Positions 35,215-43,392 of a DNA stretch of 64,000 nucleotides are shown here, piece after piece; positions within the stretch are counted from its first letter, which is position 1, and every line of letters starts with the position of its first letter. The position numbers and the translations under genes are program-made. The stretch is from Sphingobacterium paludis (GTDB taxonomy: Bacteria; Bacteroidota; Bacteroidia; Sphingobacteriales; Sphingobacteriaceae). The notes below the pieces were generated by a model, which was not told the origin of the DNA, ran no database searches, and saw only the letters and a program-made list of their open reading frames with translations. The DNA lies in the NCBI RefSeq assembly GCF_004364125.1, contig NZ_SNZV01000003.1, positions 62,001 through 126,000 of the forward strand, written 5' to 3'.

Positions 35215-36167
35215 CCTTTAATTTTCGCCAAATGATATGGTCTGATCACATAAAAGTATCCGATGCAGAGGAAAGATACGATAATGATCGCTATACACAT
35301 CCAAATAGAAACTTGGTAATATCTGGTGATAAAGCCCTCTAAAAAACCAGCCACAATAAAGAAAGGAACCGTACTGACCAATACTTTTGAGGCGGTTTTA
35401 ATTGTTCGCTTGAAGGACTCCAGCCGCGTAAACGACCCTGGAAAAAGAATGCTATTACCAATGGCTAAACCACATCCGCCGGCAATAACAATAACCGACA
35501 GCTCAATGGCTCCATGTATCCAGATAGCCGACATCGCTTCCTTCAAGACACCATGCTGATAGAACATATAATGGAAGGCGCCAACCATGATCCCGTTGCT
35601 AAAAAGAATGTATCCAGTCCCGATACTATAAAAGATTCCTAAGGCAAAGGCCAGGAACGCCACCCGCACGTTATTTATGGTAATAGCTAAGGCAGAACCG
35701 ATTTCACTCCCTCCTTCATATACGCCTGCTGGATTACCAGCCTCAATATTGCTGATGCTCATATCCACATAAAAGTCACCTAAGATCAAACGGATAAAAT
35801 TCACATCATAATGTGCGGAAATAACGCCGATTAGTATTGAAAAGCAGAATAGCAGAAGCGAGTACAGCAGTGGTCGGCGTAGCTTCCAAATAGCCTCGGG
35901 AATTTCATGCATAAAGAAACGCTTGATCTGGCTTTCGGAAGATTTTTGATCACGGTATAATTGCTGGTGAGCCAATATCGCTAACTCATTTAGATAGTCC
36001 TTCGTCTTAGATTTCGGATAAAAGGTTTGGGCGTATGCCAAATCGTTAGTCAATTCCATATAATTGGAAGCCAGCTGATCGGGCGCCACATCTGCTCTGT
36101 TGCGCAGGTTGTGCTCAATCAATACCCACTTTTCCTTATTTCGATCGATAAAGGACGCTTCTCTCAT
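35205..36167 (-). CDS. stage II sporulation protein M-like (SpoIIM/DUF95) membrane protein
   Basis: A 320-residue protein. The first 95 residues are soluble and helical (REASFIDRNKEKWVLIEHNL), then about five membrane helices with the SpoIIM pattern: NNVRVAFLAFALGIFYSIGT and HGAIELSVIVIAGGCGLAIG near 165-240. Bacteroidota do not sporulate, so the sporulation role cannot apply; in these clusters the protein is of unknown function, perhaps envelope remodelling by analogy with the spore protein's role with peptidoglycan hydrolases. First gene of the cluster and preceded by a good promoter. Confidence 0.88.
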   Translation of the reverse strand: MREASFIDRNKEKWVLIEHNLRNRADVAPDQLASNYMELTNDLAYAQTFYPKSKTKDYLNELAILAHQQLYRDQKSSESQIKRFFMHEIPEAIWKLRRPLLYSLLLFCFSILIGVISAHYDVNFIRLILGDFYVDMSISNIEAGNPAGVYEGGSEIGSALAITINNVRVAFLAFALGIFYSIGTGYILFSNGIMVGAFHYMFYQHGVLKEAMSAIWIHGAIELSVIVIAGGCGLAIGNSILFPGSFTRLESFKRTIKTASKVLVSTVPFFIVAGFLEGFITRYYQVSIWMCIAIIIVSFLCIGYFYVIRPYHLAKIKGWT

Positions 36168-36191
36168 GTGTTAAATTGATAACCGATTTAC

Positions 36192-36222
36192 CAAACTTAA
36201 TAAATGTTGCATGTAAATGCAA
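36192..36222 (-). promoter_or_regulatory. promoter of the SpoIIM-MoxR-DUF58 cluster
   Basis: Minus strand: TTG (36222-36220), 20-nt spacer, then TAAGTTTG (36199-36192), an ideal Bacteroidota -33/-7 pair. It lies 25 nt upstream of the SpoIIM-like start. Confidence 0.7.
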
Positions 36223-36448
36223 TTCTTTTTGTATGGAAAAAAATCTCTTTGATAGTCGCAAAATCAGTGACTTTCGCAGTAGAAGTCCGCGGAATAATTT
36301 GCGCTTTCAAAACAATTTCTTACATTCAGCTATTTCTTATGCGTATGCGATGAAGGTTAATGCGGAGAACAAACAGCAGGGAAGCGTGCTCCAGGGAACT
36401 ACGACATTTAAAAAAGCGCTGCCGCCTGATGAGATAATGTATGCACCG

Positions 36449-37177
36449 ATGAATAGACTACAAATAAACACAGCACAAAACGTCAAGTTCGAATATAAAC
36501 TAGCCTCGCTTGGTTCAAGAATCATTGCGTTTGGCATCGATTATTTCATTATCATCTGTTATTCGATATTGATTGTTAGTGTTTTGAGCAATATCGGCCT
36601 GTTTAAAAGTGCAGATAGCTGGTTGGCCGCAGGCTTATACATGCTTTTTTTGCTACCGGCTTTATTTTATACATTTTTTATGGAAAGCTTTTTTCATGGG
36701 CAGACGGTAGGGAAGATCATCATGAAGATCAAGGTAGTGAAGGTAGATGGAACACGCGCTACAATTTACCAATACTTTGTACGCTGGGTTTGCACCATCG
36801 TGGATATCTTTCTTTGCATGGGCGCACTGGGCATTAGCAGCATTATTGCGACGCGAAACGCACAGCGTATCGGGGATATTGCAGCAGAAACGGCTGTCAT
36901 CAGTACCAAGCAGGATATCGCTATTCAACAAACGCTCTTCTCAGAGATTACCCAAGAATATACCGTTACATTCCCGCAAGTGATGCACCTCACCGACGAC
37001 GATGCAAACACCATAAAGGAAGTCTATAAAAAAGGTTACGAGCGAAAAGATTACAATATCATCCTCGCACTGAGTAACAAATTAGTCGCCTTGCTCGATG
37101 TTAAACCGCAAATGCGGCCCGAAGAGTTTGTCGATATCGTGATCAAAGACTACTACTACACATTCCGAGACAAGTAA
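36449..37177 (+). CDS. RDD family membrane protein
   Basis: A 242-residue protein with the RDD domain: R24 and D31 in LGSRIIAFGIDYFIII give the name, then membrane helices near 28-50, 57-80 and 110-135, with the typical GKIIMKIKVV and NAQRIGDIAAETAV. The last 85 residues form a charged cytoplasmic tail. The start at 36449 (MNRLQINT) fits the family; in-frame ATGs at 36437 and 36350 could extend it. It is transcribed divergently from the SpoIIM-MoxR cluster, with which RDD genes often travel, so it likely shares that pathway. RDD proteins have been proposed as transporters or Na+/H+ antiporters; here this is unproven. Confidence 0.87.
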   Translation: MNRLQINTAQNVKFEYKLASLGSRIIAFGIDYFIIICYSILIVSVLSNIGLFKSADSWLAAGLYMLFLLPALFYTFFMESFFHGQTVGKIIMKIKVVKVDGTRATIYQYFVRWVCTIVDIFLCMGALGISSIIATRNAQRIGDIAAETAVISTKQDIAIQQTLFSEITQEYTVTFPQVMHLTDDDANTIKEVYKKGYERKDYNIILALSNKLVALLDVKPQMRPEEFVDIVIKDYYYTFRDK

Positions 37178-37192
37178 CAAACGACGCGCTTA

Positions 37193-37840
37193 TTAGAACG
37201 ACCATTGTACATAGTTGATGTTTTTGCTATGGGCTAAGTATTTCCGCTCATAGTAGGTTTTTATAGAAAGTACATCATCGACCAAATCAGATTTGTAAAG
37301 ATCCTTTGTTTCTTTTCGCTTATTTAACTTAAGCAATGCTATTTGCTCCAAGGTATACGCAAAAAAATCGTCGTTATCCGTCTTAAGATGCATAAGGCCA
37401 TCTTCCGCCAAAATAGCTTTATACTTGTCTAAAAACCTAGGATTTGTTAATCGCTTTTTTTCACGACTGATTTGAGGTTGGGGGTCAGGGAAGGTGATCC
37501 AAATTTCGTCGATCTCGCCGGCAGCAAAATATTCCAGTATCGTTTCGATCTGTATACGTAAAAATGCCACATTAGCTATCCCTTCTTCCAATGCCGTTTT
37601 TGCACCACGCCAGATGCGGTTACCTTTGTAATCTACGCCTATAAAATTTTTTTCGGGGAATAATTTTGCCAAGTTGACGGTGTATTCGCCCTTGCCACAA
37701 GCCAATTCCAAGATGACTGGATGATTGTTTTTAAAAAACTTCTCAGACCATGATCCTTTAAATACCTTTCCTGCGTCCAACTGTATGACGTTGTCAAAGG
37801 TGGCTACTTCGGCAAACTTTCTTAACTTGTCCTTACCCAT
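37193..37840 (-). CDS. trmB: tRNA (guanine-N7-)-methyltransferase
   Basis: A 215-residue SAM-dependent enzyme that makes m7G46 in tRNA variable loops. SAM site: LELACGKGEYTVNLA (44-58) and FIGVDYKG (66-73). The TrmB signature near 117-127 reads FPDPQPQISREKK where most bacteria have FPDPWPK.RH.KRR, a divergence worth noting although the Asp is kept. Length is normal for the family. It converges with the RDD gene across 15 nt. Confidence 0.93.
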   Translation of the reverse strand: MGKDKLRKFAEVATFDNVIQLDAGKVFKGSWSEKFFKNNHPVILELACGKGEYTVNLAKLFPEKNFIGVDYKGNRIWRGAKTALEEGIANVAFLRIQIETILEYFAAGEIDEIWITFPDPQPQISREKKRLTNPRFLDKYKAILAEDGLMHLKTDNDDFFAYTLEQIALLKLNKRKETKDLYKSDLVDDVLSIKTYYERKYLAHSKNINYVQWSF

Positions 37841-37849
37841 TTTTCATAT

Positions 37850-37878
37850 TTTGTGCGCAAAAATAACCTTATATTTGC
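37850..37878 (+). promoter_or_regulatory. promoter of fcl
   Basis: TTTG (37850-37853), 16-nt spacer, then TATATTTGC (37870-37878), an exact TAnnTTTG -7 element 18 nt upstream of the GTG start. Confidence 0.65.
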
Positions 37879-37896
37879 ACTAATCAATAGATTACC

Positions 37897-38829
37897 GTGG
37901 AAAAAGAAGCTAAAATATTCGTAGCCGGCCATCGCGGCATGGTCGGGTCGGCAATCGTTAGGGCCTTAGAAAACGAGGGCTACGTTAACATTATCAAAAG
38001 AACGTCCAAAGAATTGGATCTGCGCAACCAAGCTGATGTTGCCGCATTTTTTGCGGACCAAAAGCCCGACTATGTGTTCTTGGCCGCAGCCAAAGTTGGT
38101 GGCATTATGGCCAACAACACGTATCGTGCAGATTTCTTGTATGAGAATATAGCTATTCAAACGAATGTCATCCACCAAGCCTATATTCAGTCTGTAAAGA
38201 AATTATTGTTCTTGGGGTCTAGCTGTATTTACCCGAAGCTTGCTCCTCAACCTTTAAGGGAGGATTACCTGCTTACCGGTACATTGGAATCGACAAACGA
38301 ACCATACGCTATTGCGAAAATAGCGGGAATAAAAATGTGTGAAGCTTATCGCGCCCAGTATGGCTGCAATTTTATCTCGGCGATGCCAACCAATCTTTAT
38401 GGCCTAAATGACAACTATCATCCCGAAAATTCTCATGTGTTACCTGCTTTGATCCGTCGGTTTCATGAAGCAAAAATAAACGGGTTGCCGAGCGTGACCA
38501 TATGGGGCACAGGCACGCCGTTGCGCGAATTTTTGTATGCCGATGACTTAGGTGAAGCCTGTATCTTCCTTATGGATAATTACAGTGACGAACAGTTTAT
38601 AAACGTGGGTGTGGGAGAAGATCTGAGCATCGAAAATCTTGCAAAATTGATCAAGAAGATTGTAGGTTTCCAGGGTAACATAGCCTTTGACAAAAGCAAA
38701 CCTGACGGAACTCCCAGAAAGTTGATGGACGTGAATAAGCTTCATGACCTAGGTTGGAAACATAAAACCTCTTTAAAAGAGGGGATAGCTTTAGCTTATG
38801 AAGACTTTTTGGCGAAACATACGCATTAG
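37897..38829 (+). CDS. fcl: GDP-L-fucose synthase
   Basis: A 310-residue SDR enzyme that epimerises and reduces GDP-4-keto-6-deoxymannose to GDP-L-fucose using NADPH. Nucleotide loop [10 protein letters not shown] (11-20). The catalytic triad S108, Y137 and K141 (SSCIYP, YAIAK) aligns with S107/Y136/K140 of E. coli Fcl. Start codon is GTG, 18 nt after a strong -7 element. Its usual partner gmd is not in this window, so the GDP-mannose dehydratase must be elsewhere. Convergent with the next gene by a 4-nt overlap of stop codons. Confidence 0.93.
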   Translation: MEKEAKIFVAGHRGMVGSAIVRALENEGYVNIIKRTSKELDLRNQADVAAFFADQKPDYVFLAAAKVGGIMANNTYRADFLYENIAIQTNVIHQAYIQSVKKLLFLGSSCIYPKLAPQPLREDYLLTGTLESTNEPYAIAKIAGIKMCEAYRAQYGCNFISAMPTNLYGLNDNYHPENSHVLPALIRRFHEAKINGLPSVTIWGTGTPLREFLYADDLGEACIFLMDNYSDEQFINVGVGEDLSIENLAKLIKKIVGFQGNIAFDKSKPDGTPRKLMDVNKLHDLGWKHKTSLKEGIALAYEDFLAKHTH

Positions 38830-39344
38830 TATGTTTCGCTCGGAGTTGTAAGACCCAAGTCAGCATTTGCATCATCTGCAAGCACATGAGGGGGCAACAA
38901 CTCTTTTTTCTTCTTTTTCTTTTTGCCCTTCGGCCTTATAAAACTGGTGATCTTGCCTATCAAACCGCTGATCTTGCTTTGGTTCACTTGACCGACAGCC
39001 GTTTCAGAGGCCAATAAAACGACGGCTTTCTTCAACCATCCGGCGTTGCGGAGGAGGGTAGAGTTCAATACCAAGGGTGTGCCTATTTGTAAAACATTTG
39101 TTAGCCAGTCCGCATCCTTCCCTTTCATCGCTTTGCTTATATTAGACGCTACACCTTTCACGATCCCGGCTCCGGGAACAACCGTGGTAAAGTTTTTAAA
39201 AAAGCGGATCGGACTTTCTACTTTTGCTTTTAGCAGCTCATACTGATCAAGCAGATAAAGCTCTTGCTCCTTCTTGCGAACACTAAGACGAGCAATCTCT
39301 ACCTTCAAATCTTCCAGATTATTTATTTTTTGTGAACTCTTCAT
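38826..39344 (-). CDS. hypothetical protein, third gene of YtxH/holin-like trio
   Basis: A 172-residue protein. An N-terminal helical, charged region (about 1-45; [20 protein letters not shown]) could form a coiled coil; a weakly hydrophobic middle (about 60-125) follows; near 138 is a lysine run ([12 protein letters not shown]) and then an acidic tail. It overlaps the upstream holin-like gene by 26 nt. I do not recognise the family. The trio ordering suggests envelope or stress-related membrane proteins. Confidence 0.65.
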   Translation of the reverse strand: MKSSQKINNLEDLKVEIARLSVRKKEQELYLLDQYELLKAKVESPIRFFKNFTTVVPGAGIVKGVASNISKAMKGKDADWLTNVLQIGTPLVLNSTLLRNAGWLKKAVVLLASETAVGQVNQSKISGLIGKITSFIRPKGKKKKKKKELLPPHVLADDANADLGLTTPSETY

Positions 39345-39738
39345 GTATATCCGTTTTAACTTTCTCCTGTATTACATCTTCGTCTTCATCGCCATCCCAT
39401 TTATTCGCTAGCTTACTGATGGTGATATTCATAAAAATAGCTTCCAACTTTGGCTCAAAGGCACGGATTAACAACAGTATCACGAAGAAAATAACCCCCG
39501 TCAGTAAAAATCCTAGAGCATTACTATGCAATAGCTCTCCAAGAAAAAAACCAAGCGCCAGCGAACAGAAAAATACAATAAACAGAGTAAGTACAACTTT
39601 AGAAACGTCAAGTACTAAGGAACCCAAAATACGCGATCCCTTCGCTAATGCTTTTAATTTCAGAAGCTTTATTTGGGTGTCTACGTATTCTTTCCCTTTT
39701 TGAAACGTACCGCTAAATGAGAATTTTTCTTCTTCCAT
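39319..39738 (-). CDS. phage-holin-like (holin-X/Phage_holin_3_6 type) membrane protein
   Basis: A 139-residue protein with an N-terminal helix (about 10-40) and two tight hydrophobic helices (about 44-68 and 76-95; VVLTLFIVFFCSLALGFFLG and LGFLLTGVIFFVILLLIRAF), then a charged tail. This is the layout of chromosomal holin-X-like proteins, which are not phage lysis genes. It is flanked by a YtxH gene and a hypothetical, with no phage genes near, so I read it as a house-keeping or stress membrane protein. Confidence 0.75.
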   Translation of the reverse strand: MEEEKFSFSGTFQKGKEYVDTQIKLLKLKALAKGSRILGSLVLDVSKVVLTLFIVFFCSLALGFFLGELLHSNALGFLLTGVIFFVILLLIRAFEPKLEAIFMNITISKLANKWDGDEDEDVIQEKVKTDIHEEFTKNK

Positions 39739-39869
39739 GAATAATAAATTTGTGAGAGGCGAACGCCCACATGTATACGTGTGCGGCCCAAAAATTGGGG
39801 CGATATCATTTCATGATTTCGACCTCTTTTGTATTTAAATAATGGGGCCGCCGAAGCGACCCTCGAATA

Positions 39870-40139
39870 CTATGCGTGTTCTTCTATCTCGTCGTCAATC
39901 GCAGATTCCACATGAGAAACTTTTGATTTGACGGCTGCAACAAGCTTTTCTTTTAAATCATTCAGTTGATCGAGTTGTTCCTCGGCACGTTCCTTTATTG
40001 CATCGCCAAGATCTGCCAGAGAATCATGAAGCTTATCTCTTGTCTCCGAACCCTTATCGGGTGCAAACAACAACCCCAAAACTGCTCCCGCCGCTAGGCC
40101 GGCCAACAGTGCTGTAACTATTTTACCGTTTTCGTTCAT
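39870..40139 (-). CDS. YtxH domain-containing protein
   Basis: An 89-residue protein. One N-terminal glycine/alanine-rich membrane helix (about 7-24, VTALLAGLAAGAVLGLLFAP) ends in the family signature FAPDKGSETR, followed by a long amphipathic helix (about 35-80) that likely forms a coiled coil. YtxH proteins are general-stress associated in Bacillus; role here unknown. It leads the trio with 131 nt to the holin-like gene, so that spacing may contain a second promoter. Confidence 0.85.
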   Translation of the reverse strand: MNENGKIVTALLAGLAAGAVLGLLFAPDKGSETRDKLHDSLADLGDAIKERAEEQLDQLNDLKEKLVAAVKSKVSHVESAIDDEIEEHA

Positions 40140-40298
40140 AAGATTTGTCTTTTAGTAATGAAAGATATATAGACGATATATGTTTAACAAATGATCGTTC
40201 TAAACGTTTTAAAAATACAAAACTATTTTGGCCCACACGATCGACATAAGGAATATCGACAAAACTCTGACCCAATTACTAACTGCCGATAAAAAATA

Positions 40299-40343
40299 AA
40301 ATGGTATTCTTCTACAATTTTTTTATCTTTAAAGAAACCATTG
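40299..40343 (+). repeat. hairpin in the yifB leader
   Basis: AATGGT (40300-40305) pairs with ACCATT (40337-40342) and TTCTT (40307-40311) with AAGAA (40332-40336): 11 bp with one bulged A, 20-nt AT-rich loop, ending 9 nt before the yifB ATG. It may affect ribosome access; this is inference. Confidence 0.4.
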
Positions 40344-40351
40344 TAATCCAT

Positions 40352-41890
40352 ATGCTCGTAAAAACATTTAGTAGTGCCGTACACGGCATCGAAGCCACAT
40401 CCATAACCGTCGAGGTTCACATATCGACTGGAACAAAGTATTACATTGTTGGACTGCCCGATAATGCGATAAAAGAAAGTTGGCAACGTATTGAAAGTGC
40501 GATTGCTACGATTGGTTTTCGGATGCCGCGACAGAAGATCGTTGTTAACTTGGCACCGGCAGATATCCGAAAGGAAGGTTCCGCCTATGACCTATCTATG
40601 GCCGTAGGCATTTTAGCGGCGTCCGGGCAAATGCCTGACCGGCTACTATCCGACTACCTTATTTTGGGTGAGCTATCCCTGAATGGCGAAATTCAACCCA
40701 TCAAAGGCGCGCTGCCCGTTGCCATACAAGCACAAAAAGATGGATTTAAAGGCATTATGCTCCCCGAAGTTAATGCACGAGAAGCGGCTGCTGTGCAACA
40801 TATTGATGTATTGCCCGTCAATAATTTGAAAGAAATTGTCTCCTTTTTAAGTGAGGAAGAAACGATTGTCCCCTTGCGGCTGAATATTCAGCAAGAGTTC
40901 CTTAATCATATAAATGATTATGACGTAGACTTTGCAGACGTAAAAGGGCAAGAAAACATAAAAAGAGCGTTGGAAATCGCTGCTGCTGGCGGACACAATG
41001 TCATCCTAATCGGGCCACCCGGGGCTGGAAAAACCATGTTAGCAAAACGTCTCCCGACCATACTCCCGCCATTGACGCTAGAAGAATCCATAGAAACAAC
41101 AAAGATTCATTCCGTAGCCGGGCAGCTCAGAGCACAATCCGCTTTAATGACGATTCGCCCCTTTCGAGCACCGCATCATACCATCTCCGATGTTGCCCTG
41201 GTGGGTGGCGGCTCGCATCCACAACCCGGAGAAATATCGTTAGCACACCATGGTGTTCTTTTTTTAGATGAGCTGCCGGAATTTAAGCGTACGGTACTGG
41301 AAGTGATGCGGCAGCCTCTAGAATCGCGAAGTATCACGATCTCCCGAGCCCGTTCATCAGTAGACTACCCGGCAAGCTTTATGCTTATTGCGGCAATGAA
41401 CCCCTGCCCATGCGGCTATTACAATCATCCGGAAAAAGAATGTATCTGCGGCAGCGCCGTTGTACAGCGGTATCTTAGTAAAATATCAGGGCCATTGCTC
41501 GATCGAATCGATCTGCATGTGGAGGTTACGCCCGTCGAGTTTAATGAATTGGCAAGCAGCAGAATAAGTGAGCCTAGCACATCCATACGTGCTCGGGTGA
41601 TACTGGCAAGGAAAGCGCAAGAAGAACGTTTTTTTTCCTCGCGCGCTATTCATTGCAATGCACAAATGGGAACGAAGGCGGTTAGAGATGTTTGTAAAAT
41701 CAATGAGGTAGGTAAGCGACTATTGCAGGCTGCAATGGAAAAATTAAACTTATCTGCCCGCGCTTATGATAGAATACTTAAAGTAGCGCGAACGATAGCG
41801 GATATGGAGGGGGTACAAGATATACAGAACCACCATATCGCGGAGGCCATACATTTTAGGAGCTTGGACCGGGAGAATTGGGCAGGATAA
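40352..41890 (+). CDS. yifB: YifB/ComM-type Mg-chelatase-like AAA+ ATPase
   Basis: A 512-residue AAA+ protein. The N-terminal ChlI/Lon-like fold (about 1-170) is followed by the ATPase core: Walker A GPPGAGKT (221-228), Walker [10 protein letters not shown] (303-311), and a cysteine cluster (CPCG at 352-355 with C364, C366) that may bind zinc. The C-terminal Mg_chelatase_C domain covers about 405-512. ComM of gamma-proteobacteria is a branch-migration helicase that promotes recombination in natural transformation; Bacteroidota members are presumed similar. The ATG at 40352 fits the MLVKTF N-terminus; an upstream ATG at 40301 is inside the leader hairpin. Confidence 0.93.
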   Translation: MLVKTFSSAVHGIEATSITVEVHISTGTKYYIVGLPDNAIKESWQRIESAIATIGFRMPRQKIVVNLAPADIRKEGSAYDLSMAVGILAASGQMPDRLLSDYLILGELSLNGEIQPIKGALPVAIQAQKDGFKGIMLPEVNAREAAAVQHIDVLPVNNLKEIVSFLSEEETIVPLRLNIQQEFLNHINDYDVDFADVKGQENIKRALEIAAAGGHNVILIGPPGAGKTMLAKRLPTILPPLTLEESIETTKIHSVAGQLRAQSALMTIRPFRAPHHTISDVALVGGGSHPQPGEISLAHHGVLFLDELPEFKRTVLEVMRQPLESRSITISRARSSVDYPASFMLIAAMNPCPCGYYNHPEKECICGSAVVQRYLSKISGPLLDRIDLHVEVTPVEFNELASSRISEPSTSIRARVILARKAQEERFFSSRAIHCNAQMGTKAVRDVCKINEVGKRLLQAAMEKLNLSARAYDRILKVARTIADMEGVQDIQNHHIAEAIHFRSLDRENWAG

Positions 41891-41894
41891 GGTG

Positions 41895-42521
41895 TTAAAA
41901 GCTGGCGACGAAATGTTGCAATACCCAAGGGTACAAGACCAATGTCAGGACAACCCCCGTCAACGCGCCATACAAATGCGCTTCGTGGTTGATACCATCA
42001 TTGGATTTTCTGGATGCCCAAATGCTATAGCCAAGAAACAACGCGGCAAAAACGTAGGCAGGCATCGGGATAATCATAAAAACACCTAACGGCGCCTTCG
42101 GTTGAAACAGAATAAAGCTAAAGAGTACGGCACAAATTGAGCCGGACGCTCCAAGGCTGTAATAGCCCGGGTTATTTTTTTGCTTTAAGATGGTCGGGAT
42201 ATCACTTAAGACCAAGCTGATGAGATAGATTGCTGCAAAAAGCAGATGGCCCAATGATCCACTTAGCTCGACGAATAGCGATTCCAGCGCAAAGCCAAAA
42301 TAGTAGAAAGTAATCATATTGAACAGGAGGTGCATCCAGTCTTTATGAATTAACCCGCTACTTAAAACAGTGTAATATTTATCTTTATTCCTGTAAATGG
42401 TATAAGGATGTAGCATGAACTTGCCATACCATTGCGGGTTGGAAAAAGCAAAGATACTCGTCCCAATCGTCAAAGCAAATATCAAAGAGGAAACAGGTGT
42501 AGAATATAGGCTATCAATCAT
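41895..42521 (-). CDS. rhomboid family intramembrane serine protease
   Basis: A 208-residue six-helix protein. Catalytic Ser126 in the GASG motif (LGASGSIC) and His182 in HLYGALTG form the dyad; H64 and N68 in HLLFNMITFYYFG supply the oxyanion hole. All residues required for activity are present. It would cleave membrane proteins within the bilayer. In my experience cdsA often follows the LUD gene in related genomes; here the rhomboid gene takes that place, 18 nt downstream. Convergent with yifB across 4 nt. Confidence 0.9.
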   Translation of the reverse strand: MIDSLYSTPVSSLIFALTIGTSIFAFSNPQWYGKFMLHPYTIYRNKDKYYTVLSSGLIHKDWMHLLFNMITFYYFGFALESLFVELSGSLGHLLFAAIYLISLVLSDIPTILKQKNNPGYYSLGASGSICAVLFSFILFQPKAPLGVFMIIPMPAYVFAALFLGYSIWASRKSNDGINHEAHLYGALTGVVLTLVLYPWVLQHFVASF

Positions 42522-42539
42522 GGTATGGTGTTCGTGTCG

Positions 42540-43187
42540 TTAAAATCTATCTTCTAGTAAAAAAACGTAGAGTTCTTTGGAGCCTTGCCCTACGGCTAGG
42601 GTCTGATCTATAAAGTTGGTATGCAAGCTCGGGCCACTTATTATCGTCAACACGCTGGGGAGTCTATCGGCATACTTCTCCTGCACCTTACGCAACGCAT
42701 GTTTTACATCCATAACGAGTTGAGACGCCTTAGCAATAACGATATGCACAGGCGGATAAACGCTGAGCGACCTACCCGAAGCATCGGCATTGGATATCAA
42801 CACGCTCCCGTTTCTTGCGATGAGCGCCTCGCAAATCGTAATGGCTGCATCGGCCTGTTGAAAATTGTTGGGCGTTGTATAAACGGGGAAGCCATATTGA
42901 TCCAAAAGCTGCTGCACAGGATATTCCCAGGCATGTATTTTCTTAATTTTCAACGACTCAGCCAGCAATATCAGATTTTCGATCAATGCAATTTCGCCAT
43001 CGCAGTACACGAAATTTCCTGCAACAGCGGTCAATTCACGGGCAAAAGTAAGGTCTAATGGCTCGGTCTCGTCTTTATAAAGAGGAGAATCTTCAAAATC
43101 CAGATAGGGATTTTCCCGCTTTTGAAGTAGTGCCTGCCGAATTTTCTTCAACATGCGTTCCTTAGCTGTCGTGTTTCTGATATTCAT
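42540..43187 (-). CDS. LUD domain protein (LutC/YkgG-like)
   Basis: A 215-residue cytoplasmic protein of the LUD family. LutC of Bacillus helps oxidise lactate together with LutA and LutB, but no lutA/lutB-like Fe-S genes are near, so lactate use is not supported by context. Instead the gene lies downstream of ftsH, an arrangement I remember as widespread in Bacteroidota with unknown meaning. Visible blocks: ITICEALIARNGSVLISN (about 116-134) and SVLTIISGPSLHTNFIDQ near the C-terminus. Immediately upstream of its ATG is a perfect GTTTAC-AA-GTAAAC palindrome. Confidence 0.8.
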   Translation of the reverse strand: MNIRNTTAKERMLKKIRQALLQKRENPYLDFEDSPLYKDETEPLDLTFARELTAVAGNFVYCDGEIALIENLILLAESLKIKKIHAWEYPVQQLLDQYGFPVYTTPNNFQQADAAITICEALIARNGSVLISNADASGRSLSVYPPVHIVIAKASQLVMDVKHALRKVQEKYADRLPSVLTIISGPSLHTNFIDQTLAVGQGSKELYVFLLEDRF

Positions 43188-43201
43188 GTTTACAAGTAAA
43201 C
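43188..43201. promoter_or_regulatory. palindrome abutting the LUD gene start
   Basis: GTTTAC-AA-GTAAAC, 6+6 perfect inverted repeat, directly adjacent to the ATG on the minus strand. It could be an operator or an RNA hairpin at the ribosome site. Confidence 0.35.
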
Positions 43202-43392
43202 CTTTACGCTATAAAAAGAGCAACCCTAGAGGAAGGATATTAACTTGGTTGCGTCTAGGATAAACGATGACCAAGTAATCTGCATGTTTAAAATACGAAG
43301 ATTGCTTCGTTATAATTCCCTACCGTAACGCGTAAGCTGTTAGTAATCCTTGTCCTCTCCAGGTTGCCCTTTCTTATGCCGATGTCTCGTTC

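Noticed and set aside
35205..36167. SpoIIM-like gene as evidence of sporulation
   Set aside because: No other sporulation gene is present and the surrounding cluster is a Bacteroidota membrane system.
39319..39738. Holin-like gene as a sign of prophage
   Set aside because: No endolysin, structural, integrase or att-like sequence nearby; holin-X-like proteins are common chromosomal genes.
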